Shown here one piece after another: positions 18,855-29,227 of a stretch of 64,000 nt of DNA (its first letter is position 1; each line of letters opens with the position of its first letter). The position numbers and the translations under genes are program-made. The DNA is from Saprospiraceae bacterium (GTDB taxonomy: Bacteria > Bacteroidota > Bacteroidia > Chitinophagales > Saprospiraceae). The notes under the pieces are model-generated. The model saw nothing but the letters and a program-made list of their open reading frames with translations. It did not search any database and was not told the DNA's origin. The stretch lies in contig JADJNW010000039.1 of the NCBI GenBank assembly GCA_016714085.1, forward strand, positions 73,667 through 137,666, in the 5' to 3' direction.

Positions 18855-19007
18855 AAGTGCTTGTTCTAATTTAAATAAGGTCTATTTTATTAATAAAGCG
18901 CTGATTAACTGTCAATTATAAATTCATTAGCATATTGGCAAATCAGCACATTAGCTTAATACAAATTATTTACTTTTTGATGGTTTTATATCAATGATCC
19001 TTATGCT

Positions 19008-20453
19008 TTACAAAATCCTAATTCTTTGTAAATTGGCGTATTGCAAGATACTATTTTTACTATACGAAACACGAGGATCGAGCATTGCATACATGATATC
19101 CGCTACCAAAATACCTATCATAGTCAAAACGGCAGAAAGCATCAAAACGGTATAAACCACAGGATAATCGCGGGTGTTGATAGCATCAATCGTTAATTTT
19201 CCCATGCCCGGAATATTAAAAATGACTTCAATCACCACCGAACCGGCAATGGCTGCGGGGAATACCGCTGCAAAAATGGTAATAACGGGGAAAAGCGCAT
19301 TGCGAAAAGCGTGTCGCCAGATAACTTTGTTTTCGGGTAAGCCTTTGGCGCGGGCTGTGCGCACAAAATCCTGACGTAATACATCGAGCATACCGCCTCG
19401 CATCTGACTGGAAATGAAGGCCAAAGAAGCATAAGTTAAACAAAAAATCGGCAAAATTAAATGTTCGGCTCTGGTTGTAAATTTTTCCCAAAAAGAAGCG
19501 TCTTTTGGCACGTTGCCCAAACCCATCGTCGGGAATAATTCAATCCCATATTGCGGTAGCGTCAAAAATATCATGAGCAGCGTAGCAATCCAAAAGGTTG
19601 GTAATGAATACAATATAAATAACGTAATTGTTACAATTCGATCCCAAAGCGTGTCTTTACGCACCGCTGAAAACACACCTAACGGAATAGAAAGTAAATA
19701 AGCGATTAAAATTGCGGTACAATTTATAATAAGTGTCCAGAAAATGGCATCTTTTAATTTACTTGCTACGGGTCGGCTATCATAATAGGATCTTCCAAAA
19801 TCACCTGTTAAAAAATTACGGAACCAATAATGATATTGATTATCAAAACCATACCATTTTATATCTGGAATGAATAGTTTATTTGGAGTCGACTTTTCTT
19901 TAATATTTATATAAGCATTTTCAAGTTGCGTAAATCGATCTCCTGAAACGCCCGCCAATAGGCTGTCCTGGGCTAATTGATTTTGTAATTTTTTTAAAAT
20001 ACTATTAATACGATGATCTTGATATTGAAGATAAAGCTCTCGTACATTGCTTCGTACAATGCTTAATTCTTTAAATTGGTTTGTATTTGATAAACTAAAT
20101 AAAAATAATTCTGAGGACTGAATATGATGATAATAATTTTCTATTTCTGACCAGTTTCCATATTGCGCGACCAGATTTTGTAATGTTTTGCGCCGTTCTT
20201 TTAATACAATTTTATATAGTGTATCAGGATAAGCCGCCGAAGAAAGGTTAAAATAAAATGTCGGTTTGTCCAAACCCCAAAATTGAGCGGTTTCGCGGTA
20301 AACGCGCTCCCGATCTCGAATATCAAGCTTGGAATCGTCATCGGAATTAATCGGATCGCCGGGCGCTAATTTGCTCAAGCCAAACGACACTAAGGAAATA
20401 ATGACGAGTGTAGGAATAAAAATCAGCATTCGTTTGAGCAAATAATGCAACAT
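19008..20453 (-). CDS. Oligopeptide/dipeptide ABC transporter permease (OppB/DppB type) with a long N-terminal insert
   Basis: A 481-residue inner-membrane permease. The first helix (RMLIFIPTLVIISLVSFGL) and the downstream block of helices with the EAA-like loop (RTARAKGLPENKVIWRHAFRNAL) and GSVVIEVIFNIPGMG are typical of DppB. About 150 extra residues (~45-195) lie between the first and second helix, making it longer than the usual ~310-340. The insert is polar, rich in Gln, Leu and Tyr, and would face the periplasm. It follows the binding-protein gene on the same strand after a strong hairpin. The second permease and the ATPase subunits are not in this window. Confidence 0.88.
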   Translation of the reverse strand: MLHYLLKRMLIFIPTLVIISLVSFGLSKLAPGDPINSDDDSKLDIRDRERVYRETAQFWGLDKPTFYFNLSSAAYPDTLYKIVLKERRKTLQNLVAQYGNWSEIENYYHHIQSSELFLFSLSNTNQFKELSIVRSNVRELYLQYQDHRINSILKKLQNQLAQDSLLAGVSGDRFTQLENAYINIKEKSTPNKLFIPDIKWYGFDNQYHYWFRNFLTGDFGRSYYDSRPVASKLKDAIFWTLIINCTAILIAYLLSIPLGVFSAVRKDTLWDRIVTITLFILYSLPTFWIATLLMIFLTLPQYGIELFPTMGLGNVPKDASFWEKFTTRAEHLILPIFCLTYASLAFISSQMRGGMLDVLRQDFVRTARAKGLPENKVIWRHAFRNALFPVITIFAAVFPAAIAGSVVIEVIFNIPGMGKLTIDAINTRDYPVVYTVLMLSAVLTMIGILVADIMYAMLDPRVSYSKNSILQYANLQRIRIL

Positions 20454-20467
20454 GATACTAAATAATT

Positions 20468-20500
20468 AGAAGTGCCGCACTTAATAAGTGTGGCACTTCT
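20468..20500 (-). promoter_or_regulatory. Intercistronic hairpin between binding-protein and permease genes
   Basis: AGAAGTGCCGCACTT, loop AAT, AAGTGTGGCACTTCT: 15 pairs with one G-T. No T-run follows in the minus direction, so it is more likely an mRNA-stabilising or attenuating stem than a full terminator. It would let the binding protein be made in excess over the permease. Confidence 0.6.
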
Positions 20501-20516
20501 TTATATGTTTATTATA

Positions 20517-22295
20517 CTATTGTAAATCCAACTTAAATTCTGTTGGCACATAGCCCGGAGGCATAATCGTTGGCTTCGCATCAAAACGCTTATGAATCAC
20601 CATCGAGCCAGTACGATACATCAAGAAAACCGCAGGCTGTTCTTCATAAATGATTTGCTGCAATTTTTTATACAATTCATTACGCGCTTTTTCATCTAAA
20701 GTTACACGAATTTGCTCAATCAATTTATCTGCTTCCGCATTTTTAAAATTATTATGATTATCACCACCGGCAGCAGCCTCTGAGTACCAGTCTTGAGTGG
20801 GCTCCCAAAGCGTCGGAGAAATTGTGCGTCCACCTGACGCCATTTCATAGTTTTTGCTTCGCACATCTTGCATATACACCGTGAATTCTTTTGGCACGAT
20901 TTCCATATTAATACCCACTTCCTTGAGGTTTCCTTGGGCCAAGAGCAGCGCGCTTCGCCCGGTTTCGCTCGTTGAAGAAACATAACAGGAAAGATTCAAT
21001 TCTACTTTTTCGCCATTGATTTGCTTATCAACTGTGCCATCGCCATTGCTATCCGTCCAGCCTGCTTCTTGTAATAATCTTTTAGCTTCTCCAGGATTGT
21101 AGAGAACTGGTTTCAGGTTTTCATCTGCGTAGGGAGCGCTTGGATTAATCGGTACTGCCGTTCTTTCGGCTAAGCCTTCATAAACCGTTTTGATAATTTC
21201 ATCCACATTGATAGCATGAGACAAAGCACGGCGTACCCGTTTATCGGATAATTTTGGATTATCATTATTTAAATACAAACAAGCATATTGTAATAGTGGC
21301 GGTGTATAAAAATTGTAACGCTCACTCGTAGAAGGCTCATTTTTCATAGCAAAATAGTCTGCGCCAGGAATATCGGTGGACACGTCCACATCTTCCGATT
21401 TGATAGCATTCACAGCGGTGGCGTCGTCAGGAATTGGCAGGAATTCCATGCTTGTTGGCGATGCAGCAAGGGCAGGATACTCATCTGTAAGTTGATCGCC
21501 CCACCAATTGGCTTTTTTGGTAAGGATAACTTTTTGTCCGGTAATCCATTCTTCAAACTGGTAAGGCCCGCAGCCAGCAATAAAGCCCTTTTCCCGCGAA
21601 AATTTTTCAGAATCGAAATCCGCCGCAAATTGCATGATCTGTGGATTTTTGGATAAAGCGTCTGCTTTTGCAGGATCAGAAAGATCAACCAACGTAAAAT
21701 TTTTCATCAAGCCTTGCGGATCGTACAAATATTCCGGCATAATAGGCACACTATTAGACACGGATTCTGTACCCAACATATATTTTTGATTGGTGAATAC
21801 CGTAAATTTCTTCGGATTGTCAGGATCAACTTGTATGTCTTTAATATCAGCTAAATAAGAGCGCAGCCGCGCCGCTGGTATCACCGGATTCATTACAGCT
21901 TTAATACTGAATAAATAATCGTTTCCAGTCACCGGAGTGCCATTGTCCCAAACCGCCTCGTCATGTATCTCAAAAGCATAGGAAAGTCCACCTTTCCAAG
22001 GGCCATCCGTGATTTCCTGTATAGTTGGCAAGGCTTTCGCTAAATGCGGCATCAATTCAAACGATTGAGGATCAACGGTTAACAAATACATATACATTTG
22101 ATCAACAATTACGCGTGCGTAATTACTCGTCATCAGTATAGGATTCAAACGGTCGGGTTCAGCGCGTAGGCGGATAATCACATTATTGTCGGTGCGTTTG
22201 TAGTCAACAGCGGCTTGCTTTGGATCTGTTTTACAAGCAGTAATCGTTAAAAAGCTGATAATCAGTAGGTACAAAAGATTGGAAAAACGATTCAT
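20517..22295 (-). CDS. ABC transporter substrate-binding protein, family 5 (oligopeptide type), lipoprotein
   Basis: A 592-residue extracytoplasmic solute-binding lipoprotein. The signal ends in a lipobox (FLTITAC, Cys ~21). SBP_bac_5 hallmarks include DEAVWDNGTPVTGNDYLFSIKAV, KFTVFTNQKYML and the later KRVRRALSHAINVDEIIKTVYEGLA. A DSNGDGTVDK calcium-loop-like stretch occurs near 430. It binds peptides or similar ligands for the permease gene that follows. It is first in the minus-strand operon and transcribed divergently from the epimerase gene at 22506. Confidence 0.9.
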   Translation of the reverse strand: MNRFSNLLYLLIISFLTITACKTDPKQAAVDYKRTDNNVIIRLRAEPDRLNPILMTSNYARVIVDQMYMYLLTVDPQSFELMPHLAKALPTIQEITDGPWKGGLSYAFEIHDEAVWDNGTPVTGNDYLFSIKAVMNPVIPAARLRSYLADIKDIQVDPDNPKKFTVFTNQKYMLGTESVSNSVPIMPEYLYDPQGLMKNFTLVDLSDPAKADALSKNPQIMQFAADFDSEKFSREKGFIAGCGPYQFEEWITGQKVILTKKANWWGDQLTDEYPALAASPTSMEFLPIPDDATAVNAIKSEDVDVSTDIPGADYFAMKNEPSTSERYNFYTPPLLQYACLYLNNDNPKLSDKRVRRALSHAINVDEIIKTVYEGLAERTAVPINPSAPYADENLKPVLYNPGEAKRLLQEAGWTDSNGDGTVDKQINGEKVELNLSCYVSSTSETGRSALLLAQGNLKEVGINMEIVPKEFTVYMQDVRSKNYEMASGGRTISPTLWEPTQDWYSEAAAGGDNHNNFKNAEADKLIEQIRVTLDEKARNELYKKLQQIIYEEQPAVFLMYRTGSMVIHKRFDAKPTIMPPGYVPTEFKLDLQ

Positions 22296-22505
22296 GGGTG
22301 GTTGTGGTTTTGGTTTCTGAATATAATTTTAAGATATTAGGATATTTTTTGTGAAGCCTCGCCTCGTCTCTATTTCTCCGGGTCTCGTAATCTCCTTAAT
22401 TGCGCCCTAAATTAAACCATTTTGCGGATGCAAGGAAAATTTTTATTACAAATGTCGTGCTGAACCATTGTTTTGTTGCTTTGTTTAGTGCAAAACGAGT
22501 AAATA

Positions 22506-23430
22506 ATGACATTATCTAATAATAAAACCGTTCTCATCGGCGGCGGCACAGGCATGATTGGTATGCGCCTCAGTCAAATATTACAAGAAAGCGGCTATAA
22601 AGTGCTGCATCTCAGTCGGAAAGAGAATCTGAATGCGCCATTCCCAGCATTTGAATGGGATGTGTACAAAGGCACGATCAATGAGACAGCCTTGGAAAAT
22701 GCGGATTATGTCATCAATCTCGCCGGAGCAGGCATTGCTGATAAGCCTTGGAGCGATGCGCGAAAGCGCGTCATCATTGAAAGCCGCACCAAAAGTACTC
22801 GACTTTTGTTGGATACGATTCAAAAATTAGGAAAAAACCAAAAGCCTTTATTTCGAGCGCAGGGATTAGCATTTATGGAGACACGGGGAAAAATGGGCGA
22901 CAGAAAATGACCCTCCGGGCAAAGGATTTTTCTCAGAAAGCTGTATCGAGTGGGAACAAGCGATTAAAGAAGTGGCAACATCCGGGATTCGTACAGTGGG
23001 TTTGCGCATTGGCATTGTGTTATCAACCAAAGGTGGCGCGTTGGAAAAATTCCTGATACCTTTGAATTTCTTTGTGGCTGGTTATTTCGGGGATGGCAAT
23101 CAATGGTATTCCTGGATTCACATTGATGATATTTGTCGGATGTTTCAATATGCGATGGAACATGAAGAATTAGAGGGTTTTTATAATGCAGCATCGCCGA
23201 ATCCTCATAGAAACAAGGAATTCACCAAAAAAATTGTTGAAGCTTCCGGGAAGCCTGCCTTGCTTGTTCCGGGGCCGGTCTTTGCGCTGCGCCTGGTTTT
23301 CGGAGAAATGGCGGATACGATTTTGAATAGCAATAGAATTTCTTCTGAGAAGATAGAAGCAGCGGGATTCCAATTTCGATACCCTGAACTTGATATGGCT
23401 TTGAAAGATATTTTGGAAAGAAAAATATAG
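22506..23430 (+). CDS. TIGR01777/YfcH-family NAD-dependent epimerase-like protein (two frameshifts)
   Basis: A short-chain dehydrogenase/epimerase-fold protein of ~305 residues. The nucleotide-binding motif is GGGTGMIG (residues ~11-18), followed by NLAGAGIADKPWS. The central part reads through only if one T is added at 22847-22849 and one A at 22889-22893, giving SSAGISIYGDTGKKW and TENDPPGKGF. The C-terminal part has GIRTVGLRIGIVLS, WIHIDDI and FYNAASPNP. The family substrate is unknown; eukaryotic and bacterial relatives are linked to division or galactose-like metabolism without proof. Both breaks are single missing bases in homopolymers, so the gene is probably intact in the organism. 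Confidence 0.83.
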
Positions 23431-23431
23431 G

Positions 23432-23458
23432 GTAGCTCCGATTGCCAATCGGAGCTAC
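23432..23458. repeat. Palindromic repeat with core CCGATTGnCAATCGG
   Basis: A perfect 12-bp stem GTAGCTCCGATT, loop GCC. It shares its core with 3846-3872. It sits between the convergent epimerase and HAD genes and could terminate both. Confidence 0.6.
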
Positions 23459-23460
23459 TA

Positions 23461-23895
23461 TTAGTCTTTGAACACTTCGATTTCGTGGGTTTCCACCACC
23501 AAATCCGTGAACTTTCCTTTGAAACGAGTTGCTTTTACAATATGATTATCAATCCAATGGTAATTGCCGCCGCGTGGTTTGCCAAAAAGAATAGCATGGT
23601 ATTTAAAATCGTTTTTGCGCAGCCATTCTTCCGTGACAATGCGGTGTTCCTCGGTTCTGGAAGTAAAAAAAGTGATAATATGACCTTCATCATACCACTT
23701 ATTAAGGATTTTCCAGGCATCGGGATAAGGCAAGCAAGTTGCCATGCGCTCCGGTTCTTCATTTGGAATATCATCGCAGATGGTACCGTCAATATCGATC
23801 AAAAAATTCTTCGTGCCGTTCGTCAGCATTGGGCTGATTCGCTCTCCCTTTTCATTATAAGTTTCTGTCAACTTGGTTTGATTCTCAACACTCAT
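23461..23895 (-). CDS. HAD-superfamily phosphatase-like protein
   Basis: About 144 residues. The nucleophile motif is DIDGTICDD, followed by TFFTSRTEEHR (motif II Thr/Ser) and FGKPRGGNYHWIDNH, a compact HAD without a large cap domain. The longer reading starts at 23928, but MSVENQT at 23895 is the better start by comparison of the conserved region and the lack of anything useful upstream. The cellular substrate cannot be told; relatives act on small sugar or nucleotide phosphates. Soluble, cytoplasmic. Convergent with the epimerase gene, with a palindrome between. Confidence 0.8.
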   Translation of the reverse strand: MSVENQTKLTETYNEKGERISPMLTNGTKNFLIDIDGTICDDIPNEEPERMATCLPYPDAWKILNKWYDEGHIITFFTSRTEEHRIVTEEWLRKNDFKYHAILFGKPRGGNYHWIDNHIVKATRFKGKFTDLVVETHEIEVFKD

Positions 23896-24045
23896 GATGT
23901 TTTTGCATTTTTCCAAAAGAAAGGTCAAAGTTAGCGTAAAATTTACAAAAAGTCCATTTCAAAATAAGAAAAGCCGCAAGTTTAAGGAATTTTTAAATTT
24001 GCTTCACGCTGATGTAACAAGGATAAAGCAAGAATTACAAAACCC

Positions 24046-24947
24046 TTAAAAGGTAATGTATTCAGTAGGATCTACCGGAATGCCTTTGTTCCAAAGCTCA
24101 AAATGTAAATGAGGGCCACTACTCAAGGTACCTGTATTGCCGATGATGGCAACCGCTTCACCAGAGCGTACGAAGCTCCCAACTGTTTTAAGCAGTGCCG
24201 AGTTATGCTTGTAGAAAGTGATCGTATTATTAGTATGTTGAATACCAATGGTATAGCCGGTTTCCTGCGTCCAATCAGAGAAAAAAACGTAGCCGTCCAT
24301 CGCTGCTTTGATCGCAGTGTTTTTAGGGGCGAGAATGTCCACCCCATAATGCTTTTTATCTGCCATAAAGGCGGCGCTGATTTCGCCCGTCACAGGCGGT
24401 GAAAAATACATTTGTTCCAACGGAATGTCGCGCGAGAGAGGTTGGTTGTTCTTGTGTTCTTGGCGATCGCGCCAATTTCAGTGATTTCCACCTCCTGCCG
24501 CAATTGCTGATCTTCTTCTAATTTTCCCACTTCTACCATCGAGCTATCCTGGAGAAAGTCTTTGGCGGGAGGTACTTCGTCAACAGTTTGTACATCTTGC
24601 ACCAGCATTTTTCGAAAACTCTCAGAATAAGTACGTTGTGCAGCAAGTTCTTTTTCCAGGTCTTGTACCTCCTGGTACAGTTTGTACAGTTCACTATCAT
24701 TGCTACCGCCGCCGACATAGCCTGGGATGTAACGTTTTAGAGGGGTGTAAGCAATGCTTATGGTCACCAGCACCGCCGTAAGCACGATCAAGGTACTCAG
24801 CATGATATACACATTGAGCAGGGTAAGGCGATAATAGGCGACCTCCTGAAAGGTCTCATCATTCATAATGACCAATCGATAGGTATTCTGGAGTCTTTCT
24901 TTGGTGCGTGTCCACCAGCTCTGCGCTTGTTCGCTTCCTTTCGACAT
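24046..24947 (-). CDS. M23-family peptidoglycan peptidase with membrane anchor (one frameshift)
   Basis: About 300 residues: one N-terminal helix (LLNVYIMLSTLIVLTAVLVTISIAY), a coiled-coil (ELYKLYQEVQDLEKELAAQRTY) and a C-terminal LytM domain with the metal ligands in HYGVDI and HLHFE. The frame breaks near 24428-24434 (CGCGCG); removing two bases, or adding one, joins TNLSR to DIPLEQMYF. Enzymes of this layout cleave peptide cross-bridges or regulate amidases at the cell wall. It is divergent from porW. Confidence 0.87.
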
Positions 24948-25059
24948 ATAACTTTTTATATTGTAAAAAACAATTATTTCTGAACCAACCTCCGGCTACT
25001 TCTATTGTCTTTCTCTGTTAATTATCCTCCTCAATACACTATAAATTGCGTTTTTTCGA

Positions 25060-25092
25060 TTTGAAGTCTATGGAGGAAAAGCGTTATCTTTG
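25060..25092 (+). promoter_or_regulatory. Promoter of porW
   Basis: TTTG at 25060-25063, 21 bases, TATCTTTG at 25085-25092. It agrees with the Bacteroidota consensus and is about 100 bases upstream of the coding start. Confidence 0.65.
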
Positions 25093-25193
25093 CCTTTTGC
25101 AATCTGCAAAATTAAGCAGATTTAACGAAGCAAAGCGGCTTTGTAGCATTTTTAACCCTGGTTTTGTCATTTTTTAACATAAAGACTATCGCT

Positions 25194-28183
25194 TTGAAAC
25201 ACGTGAATAAAGCGTATTTATTGCTTGCAATTATCGGCTTATCGGTTGCTTGTACTACTCAGAAGCGACGCGACGACCTGTCACCTCTTGGCAAACTCTA
25301 CCACAATACGACCGCCAAATATAACGGCTATTTTAATGCCAATGAGATTATGATCGGCACTTTTGCACAATTGGATTCGCAGTATCAGGACAATTATAAT
25401 CAAGTGCTGAGTATGTATCCTTATCTGGAGAATGAGAATCCGCAAGGGATTTATCCTCAAATGGATACCGCGATCAAAAAAGTTTCGGTGGTAGTGAATT
25501 TGCATCGCCCCAGCCAATGGACAGATGACTGTTATCTTTTGGTTGGTCAGGCTCAATTCTTAAAGCAGGATTACGAATCTGCTGAGGCGACTTTCAAATA
25601 TATGCTCAATGAGTTCGATCCGAAGGCAGAAAAAAAACCTAGCGCAAAGGATCGTTCCAAAGATGCTGCCAAAACTGTGTCTGAGCGAAAAGCGGCGGCC
25701 AAAGAAGCCCAGAAAGAGCGTGAGTTGACAGCGAAAGAGAAGAAAAAAGAGCAAAGCCGGCTGCGCAAAGAGCGCGAGAAACGTGCCAAAGCAATCAAAA
25801 AAGAACGCGCCCGCTACAGCAAAGCGGTGAAAAGAGCTCGTAAGAAAGGATTGCCGCCGCCCAAGCGCCCCGGTAGTAGCACCCAAACGAACCAGGAAGA
25901 GCAAGTTGATAAAACGCCGCCACCTTCACCAACTGTTGAAGACGATAGCAAAAATTCGAAAAAGATAAAAAAGACGAAAAGCAAGCTGAAGAAAAACCAG
26001 CAGATGAAGGGCCGGATAATTATTTTTTGAAGCACCGTCCGGTTTATCAGGATGCTAAACTGTGGCTAGCAAAAACCTTTATCGAGCGAGATAACTACGA
26101 TGGCGCTCAACGCCTTATTGCGCAATTGAATGACGACCCTGGCACTTTTGATGCGATTAGAAAAGATTTGACTCCGCTGCAAGCTTATTTGCTTTTGAAG
26201 CAAAATCAGGCGGAATTAGCCATTGCTCCTCTGGAACAAGCCATAGAAACTGCTGACAAACGTGCTGATAAGGCTCGCTATGCCTTTATTCTGGCACAAT
26301 TACAACAGCAAGCCGGCAATAGCGATAGAGCTTACGCCAATTTTGAAAGGGTGGTGAAACTGACCAATGAGTACGAAATGGAGTTCAACGCCAAGATGAA
26401 TATGGCGCAGAATGCCTGGGCAAGCGGTCGTGGCAGTGCGGAAGACGCTGTTGCTAATCTGAATAAAATGCTCAAAGACGAGAAAAATACAGAATATAAA
26501 GACCAGATTTATTATGCGCTTGCTAATATTGCTTTGAAGGCGGGTGACCGACAAACCGCTATTGAAAACCTCACACTTTCCTTAGAAAATAGCACTTCCA
26601 GTAACTCCCAAAAAGTGGAAAGCAGCCTCAAATTGGCGCAGCTATATTATGAAGATGAAGATTTTGTAGCTGCAAAACAATATTTTGATATTGCACTGCA
26701 AGCAATGCAGGATACAGATAAGCGCTACAAAGAGGTAGAACGATTGAGCAAGAATCTGACGGATATTGCCAAAAATATTGAAATTATTGCATTACAAGAT
26801 AGTTTGCTTCGCATTGCGCAAATGAGCGAAGATGAAAAAAAGGAATTTGCTGCCAATATCAAAAAGCAACTTGAAGAGGAACGTGCAGCCCAGCAAGCGC
26901 AACTAGTGAATGAACAAATAGGCAACAACAGACAGGTTGCGGATGCTCGTTCTATCGGCACGCCAGCTTTGCAAAAGGAAAGTTCATTTTTTGCATATAA
27001 CGATCGTTCGGTAAAACAAGGCAAACGCGATTTTCAGCGCAAATGGGGCAGTCGTTCTTTGACAGATAATTGGCGCCGCTCCAGCCAGCAATCGGCTGCG
27101 CTTATTGATCAAGGTACTGGTACGGATACCTCGGCAGTAGCAGCGGCTATTACGGATGATGAGGTCGATAATTTTTTAAAAGGAATCCCCAAAACGGAAG
27201 CCGAATTTACGGTCGTTCACATCAAGACTCGGGAAGCAATGATTGCATTGGGCAAGCTCTACCGAGATCGCCTGCAAAACAACGAAAAAGCCATCGAAAT
27301 TCTCGAAGAATTAAATCGGCGTTACCCGGCTAGCAATGAAGAATTGGATTCTTGGTATTATTTGTATTTAGCGCATAAAGACTTGAATCACAGCACAGAA
27401 GCCAAAGCTTACGCAGATAAAATCGTTGCTAAATACCCGAATTCTACTTATGCTAAGGTCATTCAGGACCCGAATTACATCGTGCAGGCGCAAAATGAAG
27501 AAAATAAAGTAATTAATTATTATAATGATGCTTACGCAGCTTTTTCCAAAGGCGATTATCAATACGCTTTTAATCAAAGCAATTCGGCGAGAGAAAAGTT
27601 TGGAGCTACCAATCCTTTGCAACCCAAATTTGCATTGCTGAGCGCTATGAGTACCGGCAATCTCAAGGGCAAAAACGAATATATCTCAGCCTTGAACGAA
27701 GTAGTTTCTAAATACCCGAATACAGAAGAGCAGAAATATGCGCGGGAAGTACTGCGTTTGCTGGGCGCATCCACAGGGACATTGCCAGGGCAACAAAAAA
27801 TTGAAACCGACCAGTTTGAAGTACAAAATGATCAAGTTCATTCGGTGATCGTTGTCTTGGAAGATGTAGGTTCACTAAATGATTGTCGGAATGCGGTATC
27901 AGATTTTAATAAAAAATATCATGATTTAGACAAATTGCGCGTCACGGATGTAATTCTGCCAAGTGGTGAAACCCGTACGCCGCTTATCGTGGTGCGCCGA
28001 TTCAAGAATAAAGAGGATGCTTTGAAATACATTACTGGCATCGAAAGAAACACGAAGGACTTTATTCCCGCGAAATTCCCTTACGAGATTTACGCTATTT
28101 CGCAGACCAATTATGGCAAGCTTTTCGCTACGGTGAAGAGCGTTGAAGTGTATAAGACTTTTTATGATGCGAATTATCGGTAA
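25194..28183 (+). CDS. porW: T9SS accessory lipoprotein PorW/SprE, TPR protein (one frameshift)
   Basis: A ~1000-residue periplasmic lipoprotein. The signal ends LLLAIIGLSVAC, and the PorW N-terminal block follows (LGKLYHNTTAKYNGYFNANEIM). A highly charged Lys/Glu/Arg segment (~145-265) is followed by TPR-like repeats and a C-terminal domain (RVTDVILPSGETRTPLIVVRRF). The frame breaks in an A-run at ~25950-25963; one extra A gives DKKDEKQAEEKPADEGPD and joins NYFLKHRPVYQDA. PorW/SprE is needed for type IX secretion and links the PorKN ring to the translocon in studied species. The start is a TTG at 25194 or GTG at 25203; no ATG is available. With porU/porV it shows that T9SS genes are spread along the window. 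Confidence 0.9.
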
Positions 28184-28195
28184 ATCCAGGAATTA

Positions 28196-28236
28196 GGGTT
28201 GAGGAATGATGAACAATATTTCTCATTCTTCAACCC
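28196..28236. terminator. Bidirectional hairpin between porW and the TsaC-like gene
   Basis: GGGTTGA and GAATGA pair with TCATTC and TCAACCC around a 13-base loop. It lies between two convergent genes, 12 bases after the porW stop. Confidence 0.6.
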
Positions 28237-28242
28237 CGAGAA

Positions 28243-28842
28243 TCATTCTCTCAAAAAAATCAATTCATCTCTTTTTGACAATTTCACCATCACGGCTGGC
28301 TCGCTGGCAGATTTTTCATTTTGGCGATATTTTACTACAAAATCCACCCCTTCAATAATTTCTGAGCTAATCGCACCAAAATTGACAGGAAAAGTCAAAT
28401 CGCCTATGCTGGCAAAGGAAGCCAACAGAGGCTTGCCGTATTCGGTGATAAGCGAGCGACAAAATTCATCTTGCACCAAGCGAATTGCCGCAGCACCATC
28501 AGACCCGGTAGCATTGGAAGGGAGGTTGCGTGGCCGATCAAATACCACCGTGAGGGGACGCATATGATAAAGCAGTAAAGTTTCTATTTTCGGGTGTAAA
28601 TGTTCTACATAATCCTTGAGCATTTGAATGGAGTCCACTAAAATTTCAAAACTTCTGGCGGTAGCTTTCTGCTTGATATTGTGTACTTTCTCTACAGCCT
28701 GGGGATTGGTCGCGTCGCATCCGATACTCCAGATGGTATCAGTCGGATAAAGAATGACTCCGCCGTTCCGTAAGATCGCCAAAGCCCCCTTGATATCGTA
28801 CTCCTGCACCATACGAATCTTTTCGTTTGTATAGGTCGTCAT
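28243..28842 (-). CDS. L-threonylcarbamoyladenylate synthase-like protein (Sua5/YciO/YrdC)
   Basis: A 199-residue YrdC-domain protein. Signature stretches are GGVILYPTDTIWSIGCDAT, the basic KQKATARSFEILV in place of the usual KxR, RPLTVVF and GAAAIRLVQDEFC. TsaC/Sua5 makes threonylcarbamoyl-AMP for the universal t6A37 tRNA modification; the YciO branch looks alike but its role is less clear. The single-domain length fits TsaC. It lacks the extended C-terminal Sua5 domain. The frame is intact and the start is ATG 28842. Confidence 0.87.
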   Translation of the reverse strand: MTTYTNEKIRMVQEYDIKGALAILRNGGVILYPTDTIWSIGCDATNPQAVEKVHNIKQKATARSFEILVDSIQMLKDYVEHLHPKIETLLLYHMRPLTVVFDRPRNLPSNATGSDGAAAIRLVQDEFCRSLITEYGKPLLASFASIGDLTFPVNFGAISSEIIEGVDFVVKYRQNEKSASEPAVMVKLSKRDELIFLRE

Positions 28843-29227
28843 AAATCCGAAATTTAACTTGGTAGTCGTTTACACTGTACAAATGGTCGAGGTATCGGGT
28901 TGCACAATCCAGCCGCAGCGCATGGAAATTCACATGACTGTCAGCTATTGTACGAACCCTTATTAAATTGATCATAAATTGCCTCATCTAAAACAACAAA
29001 GTTTATTTTGGGGATATTTACAAATAATGTAACCCTTTGACAAACTATTTTCTGGCAATCACATTGTTTGAAAGCCTTAGTAAACTTGAGTAACGCAGCA
29101 CGGTAATGGAATATTATTGGGCTATAATTTTTTTTGCACCAGGACTATCGAAACCAACAAAATAAATAGTCTATTCAAATGCGTTTACAAAAAATTAAAA
29201 GATATTCACACCGACAACTACACAGAA

